Assembly (NCBI RefSeq): GCF_025639805.1
Contig: NZ_CP106735.1
Location: 2,699,501-2,763,500, forward strand
Direction of reading: 5' to 3'
Length of the DNA stretch: 64,000 bases
Source of the DNA: Reichenbachiella carrageenanivorans
Lineage (GTDB): Bacteria > Bacteroidota > Bacteroidia > Cytophagales > Cyclobacteriaceae
Shown here: positions 38,428-48,588 of the stretch, one piece after another
Layout: the number at the start of each line of letters is the position of its first letter
Numbering within the stretch: the stretch's first letter is position 1
Notes under the pieces: model-generated
The model's input: the letters and a program-made list of their open reading frames with translations, nothing else
What the model was told of the DNA's origin: nothing
The model's database searches: none
Translations under genes and position numbers: made by a program

Positions 38428-39273
38428 ATGTCCAACTATTTGTTTTACATCATATATTTTGCTTGGCTCGTCTTAGCGCCGCTTGCGATCAGCGCACAGC
38501 CTCAGGGGGGTGGCCAGTGGGTAGCTGTAGCTGAGCTCACGGATGAGTTCGATGGACTATCGCTGGACAGTAGCAAGTGGGATAGCTACCATCCGCACTG
38601 GCAGGGGCGGCCTCCCAGCAAGTTTATTCCAGACAATACCGTAGTCAAAGATGGTTATTTGCAACTCCGAGCCAGCGTGCTGCAGAATCCTAGTACTGTG
38701 GCCAATCCGAGTCAAGACCTATGGGTAGGTGCAGCTGCTTGCGTGTCGAAAGGCTGGTCCGCCAAGCCAGGCTATTACTACGAAGCTCGGATCAAAGCCT
38801 CAGACCTTTCTATGACTTCTTCGTTTTGGTTTAGGGTGGGCCAGTATTCAGAGATAGACGTACTGGAGCACATCGGACATGCTTCCAACGACCGCTCCAA
38901 AACCTTGGGCAAAGACTTGTCCTACCAGTATCATTCCAATACTTTCTACTATGGCTCTCATCAAGGCTTAAAACTGAAAAACGCAGAAAGTCCTCTAAAG
39001 GAGCGGGGCAGAGAGGTATTTCATGTATTTGGATTTTGGTGGAAAGATGCCGAAACCTTGCTGTTTTACCTTGATGGAAAATTGGTTCATGAGATTGCAC
39101 CTAGAGTGCCCTTTGCGGAAAACCTCAAAATGATTTTTGATACTGAAGTGTTTGCAGAATACTCAGGGGAGTTTGGTATGCCCGGTTTACCCAGAGTAGA
39201 AAACCTCACCGACAGCACGAAAAACACTATGTATGTAGATTATGTCCGAACGTATAAAATGATTAAAAAATGA
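38428..39273 (+). CDS. GH16 family galactan hydrolase
   Basis: Secreted family 16 endo-hydrolase of 281 residues. Signal peptide to about residue 23 (AISAQ). The catalytic strand reads [10 protein letters not shown] (ExDxxE, near residue 147), so nucleophile and acid/base are intact. The protein is close to a bare catalytic domain with no added binding module and no T9SS tail, so it may be periplasmic. In this locus beta-agarase or beta-porphyranase activity is most likely, but GH16 also holds carrageenases and laminarinases. It overlaps the sulfatase start by four bases (ATGA), so the two are translationally coupled. Confidence 0.88.
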   Translation: MSNYLFYIIYFAWLVLAPLAISAQPQGGGQWVAVAELTDEFDGLSLDSSKWDSYHPHWQGRPPSKFIPDNTVVKDGYLQLRASVLQNPSTVANPSQDLWVGAAACVSKGWSAKPGYYYEARIKASDLSMTSSFWFRVGQYSEIDVLEHIGHASNDRSKTLGKDLSYQYHSNTFYYGSHQGLKLKNAESPLKERGREVFHVFGFWWKDAETLLFYLDGKLVHEIAPRVPFAENLKMIFDTEVFAEYSGEFGMPGLPRVENLTDSTKNTMYVDYVRTYKMIKK

Positions 39274-40658
39274 AAAGTAAAAACATTGTAAGCGCGATAT
39301 GTTTGATGTTAATCTTAGCCTTGGTCGCGCAGGCCCAGCCTAAGCCTAATATTTTGCTCATTTTATCCGACGATGCTGGATATGCAGATTTTGGATTTCA
39401 GGGTAGTCAGATCATGAAGACACCGCACTTGGATCGGTTGGCCAAACAAGGCATGCGTTTCGAGCAGGCTTATGTTTCTGCCGCGGTTTGTGGTCCTTCT
39501 AGAGCAGGGCTGCTTACGGGCAAATACCAGCAGCGGTTCGGATTTGAGGAAAACAATGTGCCAGGCTATATGAGCGCTTCTGGCACTACTGGCGACGACA
39601 TGGGATTGCCGTTAGATCAGCTTACAGTAGCCAATTATTTGCAAAATTTAGGCTATCGCACGGCTTTGTTTGGCAAATGGCATATGGGCAATGCAGATCG
39701 ATTTCACCCACTGCAACGCGGGTTTGATGAGTTTTATGGATTTAGAGGAGGAGCCAGAAGCTATTTTGAATACGACGACGAGCATCCCAATCATAGACAA
39801 GAGGATTATCTCGAAAGAGGGTTTGGACAATTTGAAGAAACGGAAGTGTACCTCACCGATGCGCTGGCAGACGAGACCAATGCTTTTATAGAAAGAAATC
39901 AAGACCAACCATTTTTTGCCTTTTTGGCATTCAATGCCGTACATACCCCGATGGAAGCCAAGCCCGAAGACCTGGCCAAGTTTCCTGACCTAGAGGGCAA
40001 AAGACAGCAGTTGGCCGCTATGACGCTGGCACTGGATCGTGCCATAGGACAGGTACTCGACAAGCTAAAGGAGCTGGATTTGGATGAAAACACGCTGGTG
40101 GTTTTTACCAACGACAATGGTGGACCATCCGACACCAATGCCTCTGTGAATGATCCCCTCAGTGGCACCAAAGCCAATCACCTCGAAGGAGGCATCCGCG
40201 TTCCTTTTCTCATGAGATGGACGGGCGTGATCGACAAAAAATCGACCTATGCCTACCCCATCAGTACCTTGGATCTGTTGCCCACTTTCGTTAAAGCAGC
40301 TGGTGGCCATCCCGATACGATTGCCTCGTTGGACGGTGTAGATCTTATGCCCTATGTTTTGGGCAATAACTCGGATAGACCACACCAAACGCTGTATTGG
40401 AAGAAAGAAAACCGTGGAGCCATCCGAGAAGGAGATTGGAAGCTGTTGCGTTTTCCAGATCGGCCAGCCGAGCTGTACTATCTGCCTACAGACGCATCCG
40501 AAACCAACAATTTGGCTACAGCTAACCCAGAAAAAGTGAAAGCCATGTACAAAAATCTCTTTGCATGGGAGCTCACACTAGAGCGGCCAAAGTGGCAACT
40601 CCAGCGCAAGTACGAAGGCGCCGCTATGAAGAGAATGGATGATTATAAAAAGAAGTAG
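39270..40658 (+). CDS. S1-family formylglycine sulfatase
   Basis: Type I sulfatase of 462 residues that removes sulfate esters from sugars. The maturation motif [11 protein letters not shown] (Cys about 74) is the Cys type that is converted to formylglycine. The metal site motifs [14 protein letters not shown] (near 28-40) and [12 protein letters not shown] (near 278) are present. A signal peptide (ALVAQA) sends it to the periplasm. It overlaps the GH16 gene by four bases. It is the only sulfatase in the window. Porphyran carries L-galactose-6-sulfate and agarose little sulfate, so its presence favours a porphyran-like substrate. The maturation enzyme is not in this window. Confidence 0.93.
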   Translation: MKSKNIVSAICLMLILALVAQAQPKPNILLILSDDAGYADFGFQGSQIMKTPHLDRLAKQGMRFEQAYVSAAVCGPSRAGLLTGKYQQRFGFEENNVPGYMSASGTTGDDMGLPLDQLTVANYLQNLGYRTALFGKWHMGNADRFHPLQRGFDEFYGFRGGARSYFEYDDEHPNHRQEDYLERGFGQFEETEVYLTDALADETNAFIERNQDQPFFAFLAFNAVHTPMEAKPEDLAKFPDLEGKRQQLAAMTLALDRAIGQVLDKLKELDLDENTLVVFTNDNGGPSDTNASVNDPLSGTKANHLEGGIRVPFLMRWTGVIDKKSTYAYPISTLDLLPTFVKAAGGHPDTIASLDGVDLMPYVLGNNSDRPHQTLYWKKENRGAIREGDWKLLRFPDRPAELYYLPTDASETNNLATANPEKVKAMYKNLFAWELTLERPKWQLQRKYEGAAMKRMDDYKKK

Positions 40659-40661
40659 ATA

Positions 40662-42881
40662 ATGAGAAATAAAGGTTTTATTGAATCAGTAGGGTTGATT
40701 GTTGGATTGCTGCTATCGCCAGCTATCCTATTTGCGCAAACAGTAGTGGATGTTCATGTCAATCTAGTTCATAAGGTAGGTGATGTCACCACTTTCGACC
40801 GAAGCAAGTTTGTTGTGATTCATGCCAATTTCACAGACAATGACTGGACAGGATCGGAGGAAGTTTTTAAATACTTGGCCGATGACTTAGATGTTTATTT
40901 TGGGAGAGACAATGGCAGCCTTGGCTGGTATATGAATCAGGCGACTGAGGATGCCGATAGGTCTGGATATGTGAATCCTAGTTATTATGACCAGCAGGGC
41001 TCGTATGTAAAAAAAACAGTATATGGGCAGCAAAAAGCTAGTTTTCACCCTTACGAATCAAAATCAGATGTATTGGTAGGAGGGCAGACACATGTTTTTT
41101 GGGAGGGCAATAGCACCCACCCGTGCTGTGGAGGCACAGGATGGGAAATAGCAAGTCCAGAAGCCATGGGTGAGTTCATGGGAAATTATTTCAATAAATT
41201 TTATAGAGACGCAGATGAGTCTTCGACTATGGGGGCTCTTCGCCCTCGTTTTATGGAGATACTAAACGAGCCCCTCTATGAATTGATTGATGGTGTGCCA
41301 GAGAGCACGGTCACTCCTCTTGATGTATTTACTTTTCATAATCAGGTGGCGGATGAGATTCGTTTGCACAACGACCAGATCCTGATCGGGGGATATACGG
41401 CAGCTTTTCCATATTATGATGAAAACAATTTTCAACGATGGAATGATAGAATGAAGTTGTTTTATGACACATCGGGTGATAAAATGGACTTTGTATCGAT
41501 CCACCTTTATGATTTCAATAAGCACCATTACAACAATGGTTCGGCCTTTCATGGACCGATAAACTATAAGGGGAGTAGAATAGAAGCCACGCTGGACATG
41601 ATGCAGCAATATAGCTACATGAGTCTAGGAGAGGTGAAGCCCTTGCTGATCTCAGAGTATGGCGGCAGAGACCATTCTATTGAGTGGAAAACTTGGTCAG
41701 CGATCAGGGATTGGCAGTTTATGAAATCCATTAGCCCCATGCTGATGCAATTTATGAGACGTCCCGATGAAATTCTAAAAACGATTCCATTCATCACAGC
41801 CAAAGCGGATTGGGGTTATAAAAATGTGCCTTACCCTTGGCGACTCCTGCGCAAGGCCAACGAACCTGAAGCCTATGAGGGAGCGTGGGTATATACCGAG
41901 ATGATCAAGTTTTATGAACTTTGGTCTGATGTGAAAGGCACCCGAGTGTTTACACAATCTTCCAACCCCGATGTACTAGTAGATAGCTATGTAGATGGCC
42001 AGACGCTTTATGTGATTTTGAGCAATCTGAATTTTGAGAATGAGCAAGTTCAGATTGCATTAGAAGACCTGACGTCCAACGTAGAAAGCATCAATATCAA
42101 GCAGCTATACCTTAGCGGTCAGGCACCCGTGTTGGACAAAGACGAGCTGTCAGCATCCGCTAATATAGCTGTAGAGCTTGCCCCTGAGGCTACGGCCATT
42201 TTGGCGATAGCTTTGGGTGAGACGCCAGCCCTGAGCGAACAAGTGAAAGAGGTGAAGTACTATGCAGACGCCTACCTAAAGCCTATAGAGGCAGGAAAAT
42301 CACAAAACTTCACGTTCAGTAACGTATCCACTTCAGCAGTGAGTCGTGCGCTGCTACGTATTGGAATCGGGCGTACCCATGAGTTGTCTAAGCAGCCCGT
42401 GGTGTCGGTCAATGGGACGCCACTTGTTGTCCCCACCAATTATGCAGGTGACTCGCAAGCACTGCGCAATCAATTTTTTGGATTGTTGGAGGTCGAAGTA
42501 CCAGCGGCGTTGTTGAAAACGGAGAACAATGTGGAGGTGTCTTTTGCAGATGCGGGAGGGCACATAAGTAGTGTGACCATGCAGGTTTTCGAAAGCACCC
42601 GTGACTTGGGGGCAGACGATGATCTAATCTTGGGTACCTCTGCCGGAGGTCAAAACTTTGAATTGTTTCCAAATCCAGCAGCCTCTCAGTTGCAAGTATC
42701 ACTTCCTCAAGAGGCACACATGATCATGATCTATCGCTTAGATGGAGTGGTGAAATGGCAGTCTAGTGTATCAACCCACCACCTGGTCATATCAACAGAA
42801 AGCTGGCCTCGTGGCTTGTATGTAGCTGAAGTATATGATCGGTCTGGAAAAAGAAGTGTGAAGAAATTGGTGCTGAAGTGA
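40662..42881 (+). CDS. GH86 beta-agarase/beta-porphyranase, second copy, T9SS
   Basis: Second GH86 enzyme, 739 residues, alike to the first throughout (DRSKFVVIHANF, EILNEPLYEL, ISEYGGRDH). Likely acid/base Glu about 202 and nucleophile Glu about 332. Signal peptide to FAQ (near 28). The last 80 residues (FPNPAASQLQVSLPQ to the VKKLVLK end) form a type IX secretion sorting domain. It is 3 bases after the sulfatase and 24 before the GH50. Differences from the first copy around the nucleophile (GAQMHDYKG there, GGRDHSIEW here) may reflect different substrates, such as agarose against sulfated or methylated porphyran. Confidence 0.9.
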   Translation: MRNKGFIESVGLIVGLLLSPAILFAQTVVDVHVNLVHKVGDVTTFDRSKFVVIHANFTDNDWTGSEEVFKYLADDLDVYFGRDNGSLGWYMNQATEDADRSGYVNPSYYDQQGSYVKKTVYGQQKASFHPYESKSDVLVGGQTHVFWEGNSTHPCCGGTGWEIASPEAMGEFMGNYFNKFYRDADESSTMGALRPRFMEILNEPLYELIDGVPESTVTPLDVFTFHNQVADEIRLHNDQILIGGYTAAFPYYDENNFQRWNDRMKLFYDTSGDKMDFVSIHLYDFNKHHYNNGSAFHGPINYKGSRIEATLDMMQQYSYMSLGEVKPLLISEYGGRDHSIEWKTWSAIRDWQFMKSISPMLMQFMRRPDEILKTIPFITAKADWGYKNVPYPWRLLRKANEPEAYEGAWVYTEMIKFYELWSDVKGTRVFTQSSNPDVLVDSYVDGQTLYVILSNLNFENEQVQIALEDLTSNVESINIKQLYLSGQAPVLDKDELSASANIAVELAPEATAILAIALGETPALSEQVKEVKYYADAYLKPIEAGKSQNFTFSNVSTSAVSRALLRIGIGRTHELSKQPVVSVNGTPLVVPTNYAGDSQALRNQFFGLLEVEVPAALLKTENNVEVSFADAGGHISSVTMQVFESTRDLGADDDLILGTSAGGQNFELFPNPAASQLQVSLPQEAHMIMIYRLDGVVKWQSSVSTHHLVISTESWPRGLYVAEVYDRSGKRSVKKLVLK

Positions 42882-42905
42882 GTCTGAACTTAGCCTAAAA
42901 CAAGA

Positions 42906-44993
42906 ATGAATAACCAAATGATGAAAACATTGTACGCGTTGTGCTTAGGATTTTTGATGCTTGATTGCACCGCACCTCAGAGCGATACCTATACACTGAT
43001 AGATTTTGACACGGATTATGATAGTCTGCAGATCCGTTCGGGAGGAGAGTTTGTCCAATACATAAATGGAGAAAATGGGCGAGCCATAGTTTATCAAACA
43101 CGATATGGCCAGACGCCCGGGCTAGTATTGGGAGATACGAAAGCCAACCCCTGGCAACTCACGGGGTATCATACCGTGAAGGCCGATGTGACCAATACGG
43201 GCGACGTGCCTCTACAAGCCGAGATGTTTGTGGGCAACGACCCCGACGGACTGGTGCGCTGGTACTGTTCGGACTATGTAGATCTAGCACCAGGAGAGTC
43301 CAAGACCATCACCGTGCCCTTGGCATGGACACCTTGGGTGTTTGAGCCACAGCTCCATATCGTGGGAATGAGAGGGGCACCCGGTCAGCTCAAAACCGAT
43401 GTGACCAAGATTCATTCGATCACTTTCGTGTCTCGATATGCTACAGTACCTACTTCGTTTTCTATAGACAATATCAGAGCCGAAGGCAGGCTAGAAGTAC
43501 GAGATACCACGGGCTTTTTTCCTTTTGTAGATGCCTATGGACAATACAAACATCGTGACTGGCCAGGCAAGACGCTGAGCGATTCTGCTTTGCGCCAAGA
43601 CATCGCCCTAGAGGATCTCGATTTACAGACTCAACCCCAAAATCTTGATGCATTTGGAGGCTGGACGGCAGGCCCTCAGTTGGCTGCCACAGGTTTTTTC
43701 CGTACGGAAAAGTATCAAGGCAAATGGTGGATGGTAGACCCTGAAGGCTACCTGTTTTGGAGCAATGGGCTCAACTGTGTGAATAGTCGCATGACCTTGA
43801 CAGGAATAGCGGGGAGAGAAAAGTATTTTGAAAACTTACCCGCTCAGGATTCGCCATTGGTGGCATTTTATCGAGAGGGGCAGTGGGCGTCGCACGGCTT
43901 TTACCAAGGCAAGACACCGTTTGAAGCCTATAGCTTCTATGAAGCCAATCTGTATAGAAAATTTGGTGATGCTTGGCAGGCATCTTTTCGCGACCTTACG
44001 CACAGACGATTTAGAAGTTGGGGTATGAATACCTTCGGCAATGTGTCTGACAATACGCTTCGTCAAGAACAAAGAACGCCGTATGTGGGTACTGTCTGGA
44101 TCAGAGACACTCCAAAAATCGAAGGTTCCGAAGGCTTTTGGGGCAAGTTTCACGACGTGTTTGATCCGGCTTTCAGACTAGCGGTTCGCCAGTCTATGGA
44201 GGGGCAAAAGATAGGAGCGAACGATCCGTGGTGCATTGGTTTTTTCGTGGACAACGAACTCTCTTGGGGCGTGCTCGGATCGCTCACTATAGGTGTGATC
44301 AAAAGCCCCGCCACGCAGCCCGCCAAGGTCGAGTGGGTCAATGACCTCAAGGCCAAATACAACACCACTGAGCACATCAACGAGGCCTGGAAGATCGACT
44401 ATCAGAATTGGGAAGAGGTGCTCCGTAGCCAGGAGGTGCCTGATTTGGAATGGGCGCAAGCCGATCTGAATGCCTTCTATGCCAAAATCGCTCAGACGTA
44501 TTTTAGAATCATCAGCGAAGAACTGGCGCAAGTAGCACCCAATCATTTGTATCTCGGCTGTCGATTTGCCTGGGCCAACAATGAAGCGACTGTGCGTGCA
44601 GCTGCCCAGTATTGCGACGTGGTCAGTTTCAACAAATACGAATACAGTATTGCCGACTTGTCTCTGCCTAGTGGAGTAGACAAGCCCGTAATGATCGGGG
44701 AGTATCACTTTGGAGCTACAGATAGAGGGCACATCCACCCAGGAGTAAAAGTAGCCCAAGATCAAGCCGAGCGAGGCAAGAGGTACGAATCCTATATCCA
44801 AGGCGCTTTGCGCAATCCGCAGATCGTAGGCGCACACTGGTTTCAGTACACCGATCAGGCCATGACGGGGCGAGAAGATGGTGAAAACTACAACGTGGGA
44901 TTTGTAGATATCTGCGATAAGCCCTATTCCGAACTGATCGAAAAAGTCCGTGAGACCAACTATCAAATGTACGAATGGAGGTTAGGCGGATAG
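42906..44993 (+). CDS. GH50 exo-beta-agarase lipoprotein
   Basis: Family 50 hydrolase, usually releasing neoagarobiose from agar chain ends. It has a lipobox near MLDC (Cys about 20) and an N-terminal jelly-roll, probably carbohydrate-binding (about 30-215), then the TIM barrel. Family marks: TEKYQGKWWMVDPEGYLFWSNG near 265, FRSWGMNTFGNVSD near 365, likely acid/base CIGFFVDNELSWG (Glu near 450) and nucleophile MIGEYHFG (Glu near 600). Length (695) is normal. Its product would feed the GH117 enzymes. It ends 60 bases before the cytochrome lipoprotein gene, so they may share a transcript. Confidence 0.9.
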   Translation: MNNQMMKTLYALCLGFLMLDCTAPQSDTYTLIDFDTDYDSLQIRSGGEFVQYINGENGRAIVYQTRYGQTPGLVLGDTKANPWQLTGYHTVKADVTNTGDVPLQAEMFVGNDPDGLVRWYCSDYVDLAPGESKTITVPLAWTPWVFEPQLHIVGMRGAPGQLKTDVTKIHSITFVSRYATVPTSFSIDNIRAEGRLEVRDTTGFFPFVDAYGQYKHRDWPGKTLSDSALRQDIALEDLDLQTQPQNLDAFGGWTAGPQLAATGFFRTEKYQGKWWMVDPEGYLFWSNGLNCVNSRMTLTGIAGREKYFENLPAQDSPLVAFYREGQWASHGFYQGKTPFEAYSFYEANLYRKFGDAWQASFRDLTHRRFRSWGMNTFGNVSDNTLRQEQRTPYVGTVWIRDTPKIEGSEGFWGKFHDVFDPAFRLAVRQSMEGQKIGANDPWCIGFFVDNELSWGVLGSLTIGVIKSPATQPAKVEWVNDLKAKYNTTEHINEAWKIDYQNWEEVLRSQEVPDLEWAQADLNAFYAKIAQTYFRIISEELAQVAPNHLYLGCRFAWANNEATVRAAAQYCDVVSFNKYEYSIADLSLPSGVDKPVMIGEYHFGATDRGHIHPGVKVAQDQAERGKRYESYIQGALRNPQIVGAHWFQYTDQAMTGREDGENYNVGFVDICDKPYSELIEKVRETNYQMYEWRLGG

Positions 44994-45053
44994 CCTTGTC
45001 TATAGAGAGTCTATAGAAAAAGCAGGGTTTTCTGAAATGGCAATGTCAGTTTT

Positions 45054-45839
45054 GTGAAAAACCTAAAAGGTATGGATTGGAAAGGAAAAATAATAGTGTT
45101 GTGTGTTGTTCTGGGAGCCTGTAGTCAAGCGACACACGAATCGAAAATAGTTTCAAAACCTATTGCAGTACAGCTTATGCTGAAAGATGATTGCTTTTCG
45201 TGTCATGCCACTTATGAGCAAAACATAGCACCTCCATACATGGATATATCCAAGAGATATGCGGAGTATAGCGAAGTGGTGAAACCCAAATTGATACAGA
45301 AGGTCATCAATGGAGGAGGAGGATTGTGGTACGGAGGCAATATGTCGCCGCATCCTTTTTTAAAACCAGAAGAGGTGTCTGGTATGGTAGAATGGGTATT
45401 GTCTTTAGATGAGCGAGATAGTACTGATTTGAAGAAATCTGAAAGTTTGAAAAACACAAGCGCTGAAGGAGTGTTTGCAGTGGAAATTGTGCAAGCTGAT
45501 TTATCATTCATACATGGGTATGTGGATCAGATCCATTTAGAAACGGATCAATTTCTTGAATGGCAGTCAGCTGGTAAAACGCTCCGCTTTTCTGCCAACG
45601 TAGAGCTGAAAATACCTGGTCGGTATATGTTTCACTTGCACAAAACAGGACAAGGCAGTCTGACGATAGATGGGCAAGTAGTAATCTCCAATCGGGCTAA
45701 AGATATGGAAGCCATTAGAACATTAACAGCAGGTTTACATAAAATAGAGGTAACGTACATACCTTTAGGGAAATCGGATGCACTCAAGTTGAGTTGGCTT
45801 ACTCCAACTATGAGCCATTATCATGTGATGAAATTTTGA
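45054..45839 (+). CDS. c-type cytochrome/PA14-like lipoprotein
   Basis: A 261-residue exported lipoprotein; lipobox VLGAC (Cys about 25 from the GTG start at 45054; an ATG at 45072 gives a shorter version with the same signal). The first domain is a small cytochrome c: CFSCH haem-binding motif near 49 and a possible axial Met in GNMSPHP near 100. The second (about 145-261) is all-beta, with IPGRYMFHLHKTGQGSLTIDG and LHKIEVTYIPLG, like a PA14 or other sugar-binding fold. It follows GH50 by 60 bases and is at the end of the enzyme run. The electron partner and function are unknown. Confidence 0.75.
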   Translation: MKNLKGMDWKGKIIVLCVVLGACSQATHESKIVSKPIAVQLMLKDDCFSCHATYEQNIAPPYMDISKRYAEYSEVVKPKLIQKVINGGGGLWYGGNMSPHPFLKPEEVSGMVEWVLSLDERDSTDLKKSESLKNTSAEGVFAVEIVQADLSFIHGYVDQIHLETDQFLEWQSAGKTLRFSANVELKIPGRYMFHLHKTGQGSLTIDGQVVISNRAKDMEAIRTLTAGLHKIEVTYIPLGKSDALKLSWLTPTMSHYHVMKF

Positions 45840-45876
45840 AGCGCAGATGAATTTCCTGCTTTCATTTAGCCAAATG

Positions 45877-47265
45877 CTATCGCACTACTATCCTTTTAGT
45901 TTCTAGCTGACCATTAGAATAGTTGATGTTCAACAGATAAGTGCCTGCATTTAGCAGTGAGATATTGAGTGTCTTGTTTTTACTATTGATCTGCTCCATT
46001 CCTATTTTTTTGCCATCGATTTGCAAGATGGTAATATTTCGGATCAAGAGACTAGATTGAACATGTAAAGTGTCATTGGCAGGGTTTGGATATATTCGAA
46101 TAGATGAGGCAGGGTCATCAGCAGATAACACAAATTCGTTATTCTCCTCATTCACTTCTTTGTCCACATAATTAGGATCTACCACTGGTTTGTACACTCT
46201 AATCCAATCCACCTTCATGGTGTTTTTATTAGGGTCATTGAGCTCTGCGTCTGTAGGCGTACGGTCAGCTTCTACATGCCAATCCTGAGACTCTACATTG
46301 ATGATGATATCCAGTTCTTTGGTATATCCATTTCCGTTTTGATAATTATACGGGTCGATCACACTTGTACTCGAAGCATTGCTGGCTGTTTCTAAAGTTT
46401 GAAAAGAGTACGTGTTGCCCGTAGCATGCTGGGTTATTTTCTGATACCCATTTTCAAAGTCTAGTTGGCCATTGGTCATGCTTGGGTAGGTATAAAACCA
46501 AGTATTTCCTTTCTTAGTGGCAAAGGCTTTGTCGTACATCACACGCACACGCTCGCCATCGATATAATACTCGAAGTGGATAGGGCTGATCCAATTTACC
46601 CCTATTCTGATATATTTTCTTTCTCCATTGTTCCACGCATACTCGCCCCAGCTGCTTACACCAGATCGCTCCCACCAGCTATTAAGATCTCTTGGTTGAT
46701 AATCTTGAAAAGGGTTTCTGATAAAGGAGTGATGACTGAGGTGGATGAATTTGGCGAAAAAAGCGTTGCCATTGTCTGCTCCGCCGTAGCACTCTATGAT
46801 ATCGATCTCTTGGGTATCGTCTGGGCTGAGTAGCCACACATCCGAAGCCAGAGTGATGTTGGCCACACTCACGCTAGATTCTACAAACACTGGATATTTT
46901 ACTTTGTTGTTGGAGGTGATGCAGCCGGCATTTACACCCGGTACACCCATTTTGGAAGTACTAGGGTTTCTTGAAGACTTGATCACTAGATCACTACCAT
47001 CTACCGATACATGGTCGTATTGCCAGTAGGTAGTGCCAGGGCCATTCCATCCGTTGTGGTAAAAATTGTACCATTTGTCTTCGCCAAAATTGCTTTTGGA
47101 CTTCACCGCAGTAAAAGTATAATTGAAGTCATCAGAAGGAGCGGGTTGCAACTCCCATTTGTAGCCCTGAGCAGCCTCGGCAGGTACGGCGACGTCTTTC
47201 CAGTCTTGTGCTTGGACGGACGAACTAAGGTAGGTGACAATTAAAATGAATATGATCTTTCTCAT
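45877..47265 (-). CDS. GH16 beta-agarase with T9SS domain
   Basis: Endo-acting agarase, 462 residues. The N-terminus after the signal (VQAQDWKDVAVPAEAAQGYKW) and the FYHNGWNGPGTTYWQYD, GCITSNNKVKYPVFVESS and ASDVWLLSPDDTQEIDIIECYG blocks match the well-known Zobellia-type beta-agarases of GH16. The catalytic EIDIIE (near residue 152) is intact. Residues about 380-462 form a type IX secretion sorting domain (IRIYPNPANDTLHVQSS to the TKRIVVR end). It is the only enzyme of the locus on the minus strand besides the regulator next to it, from which it is separated by 148 bases in which I see no clear promoter. Confidence 0.92.
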   Translation of the reverse strand: MRKIIFILIVTYLSSSVQAQDWKDVAVPAEAAQGYKWELQPAPSDDFNYTFTAVKSKSNFGEDKWYNFYHNGWNGPGTTYWQYDHVSVDGSDLVIKSSRNPSTSKMGVPGVNAGCITSNNKVKYPVFVESSVSVANITLASDVWLLSPDDTQEIDIIECYGGADNGNAFFAKFIHLSHHSFIRNPFQDYQPRDLNSWWERSGVSSWGEYAWNNGERKYIRIGVNWISPIHFEYYIDGERVRVMYDKAFATKKGNTWFYTYPSMTNGQLDFENGYQKITQHATGNTYSFQTLETASNASSTSVIDPYNYQNGNGYTKELDIIINVESQDWHVEADRTPTDAELNDPNKNTMKVDWIRVYKPVVDPNYVDKEVNEENNEFVLSADDPASSIRIYPNPANDTLHVQSSLLIRNITILQIDGKKIGMEQINSKNKTLNISLLNAGTYLLNINYSNGQLETKRIVVR

Positions 47266-47413
47266 GCTGATTCTTTACTAATATTAGCCTGTCAGTAAAA
47301 CTAGAGGCTCAAATTAAACGAGCCAAAAATGAGCTTAAATTAGGACTAGACATGAACTAGACAAAAAGGCGTTTTATGGAGATATGGACAGGTCATGAAG
47401 TCTGTATTGGAGG

Positions 47414-48436
47414 CTATGAATTTACGATGGGGCGTGTGGAAGATTCACGGATATTTAGCAGGCCATCGAAGGTGATGGTTTGAGGTGTGTTGAAACCATG
47501 CTCTATCTGTCGAAGCAAAAGCTCTGCTGCACTGGCTCCCATTTCTACGGCGGGTTGTGTAATGCTCGTGAGTGGAGGGTAAGCCAGCGGAGCCATGGGG
47601 GTTTCGGTACAGCCCACGATGGCGATATCTTGAGGGATATTGATATGGTACGTACGGAGCGCTTTCATGGCACCTAGGGCCACAGGATCGTTGATGCAAA
47701 AAAGCGCTTCGGGTACATCTTCTTTTTGGATAAGCTGTGTGGTAGCCAGTTCGCCAGCTTCTGCGGTGAGCCCAGCCGCTATTATTTTATAATTACTTTC
47801 AGGGATTTTATGTTTTTCCATGGCTTTGAGAAACCCCGCCTTGCGTTTTTTGCTTACCGAAAACTGTGGGTCGCCCGACAGATGATAGATCGTTTGGTAG
47901 CCTTGATTGATGAGATGCTCCGTGGCAAATAGACTCCACTTGTAGTCGTCGAAGATGATCTTAGACCCGATAAATCCTGCACTGATACGACCCAGAAATA
48001 CGATGGGTACCCCTTGGCTTATTTGTTTTTTGAAATACAAGATATTGTCATGCTCATTGATGGGACACACGATCAGACCGTCTACAAAATTATCGAGGAG
48101 GGTTTTTGTGTTGTTTCGTTCAAGATCAGGATTTTCGTCGGATTGCATGATCAGTACTTGATAGCCTTTGGCAATCAAAACCTGCTGTACACCGATAATG
48201 ACCCGAGCGTAAAAATCATTGATAAACTCAGGAACAATGATGCCTATATTGAGGGATTGCTGTTTGATGAGTTTTTTGGCGATCGGGTTCGGGCGATAAC
48301 CCAGCTCGTCAGCTACGCTAAGGATGCGAGCTTTGGTTTCGGGCTTGATGTCGTATTTGTCATTGAAAGCTCTAGATACTGAAGAGATAGACACACCCAG
48401 TTTTCGAGCTACATCTTTGATCGTTACATGTTTCAT
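47414..48436 (-). CDS. LacI-family transcriptional regulator
   Basis: Sugar-responsive repressor of 340 residues. The N-terminal DNA-binding helix-turn-helix is typical (VTIKDVARKLGVSISSVSRAFN) with hinge GYRPNPIAKKL, followed by a periplasmic-binding-protein-like sensor domain (about 62-335, with LNIGIIVPEFINDFYARVI). It is divergent from the symporter gene. A palindrome of LacI type lies 32 bases upstream of its start, so it likely controls itself and the symporter operon. The effector is probably a sugar from the locus, but it cannot be told from sequence. Confidence 0.93.
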   Translation of the reverse strand: MKHVTIKDVARKLGVSISSVSRAFNDKYDIKPETKARILSVADELGYRPNPIAKKLIKQQSLNIGIIVPEFINDFYARVIIGVQQVLIAKGYQVLIMQSDENPDLERNNTKTLLDNFVDGLIVCPINEHDNILYFKKQISQGVPIVFLGRISAGFIGSKIIFDDYKWSLFATEHLINQGYQTIYHLSGDPQFSVSKKRKAGFLKAMEKHKIPESNYKIIAAGLTAEAGELATTQLIQKEDVPEALFCINDPVALGAMKALRTYHINIPQDIAIVGCTETPMAPLAYPPLTSITQPAVEMGASAAELLLRQIEHGFNTPQTITFDGLLNIRESSTRPIVNS

Positions 48437-48467
48437 GTGTCAAAAGTAGAGCGAAGCAGATAGTTTT

Positions 48468-48481
48468 CGGAAACGTTTCCG
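48468..48481. promoter_or_regulatory. LacI-type operator palindrome
   Basis: CGGAAACGTTTCCG is a perfect 14-base palindrome with the GAAACGTTTC-like core of LacI-family operators, between the lacI-family gene (starting at 48436, minus) and the symporter (starting at 48589, plus). It is well placed for autoregulation and for repression of the symporter, FAD oxidoreductase and GH2 genes. I saw no second copy upstream of susC or the other enzyme genes by eye. Confidence 0.7.
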
Positions 48482-48588
48482 GAAATAAAAAGGCTGTTTT
48501 AGAAGTGTTTTGAGAAATAAATTGAAGTCAATGATTTATTTTTTATTGGACAGATCAATTTGCAAAACGATTAGACACAAATGATACA

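Noticed and set aside
19780..42881. The two GH86 genes as a recent tandem duplication
   Set aside because: They share fold and motifs but differ widely along their length and lie 19 kb apart with unlike neighbours, so the duplication is old or they were gained separately.
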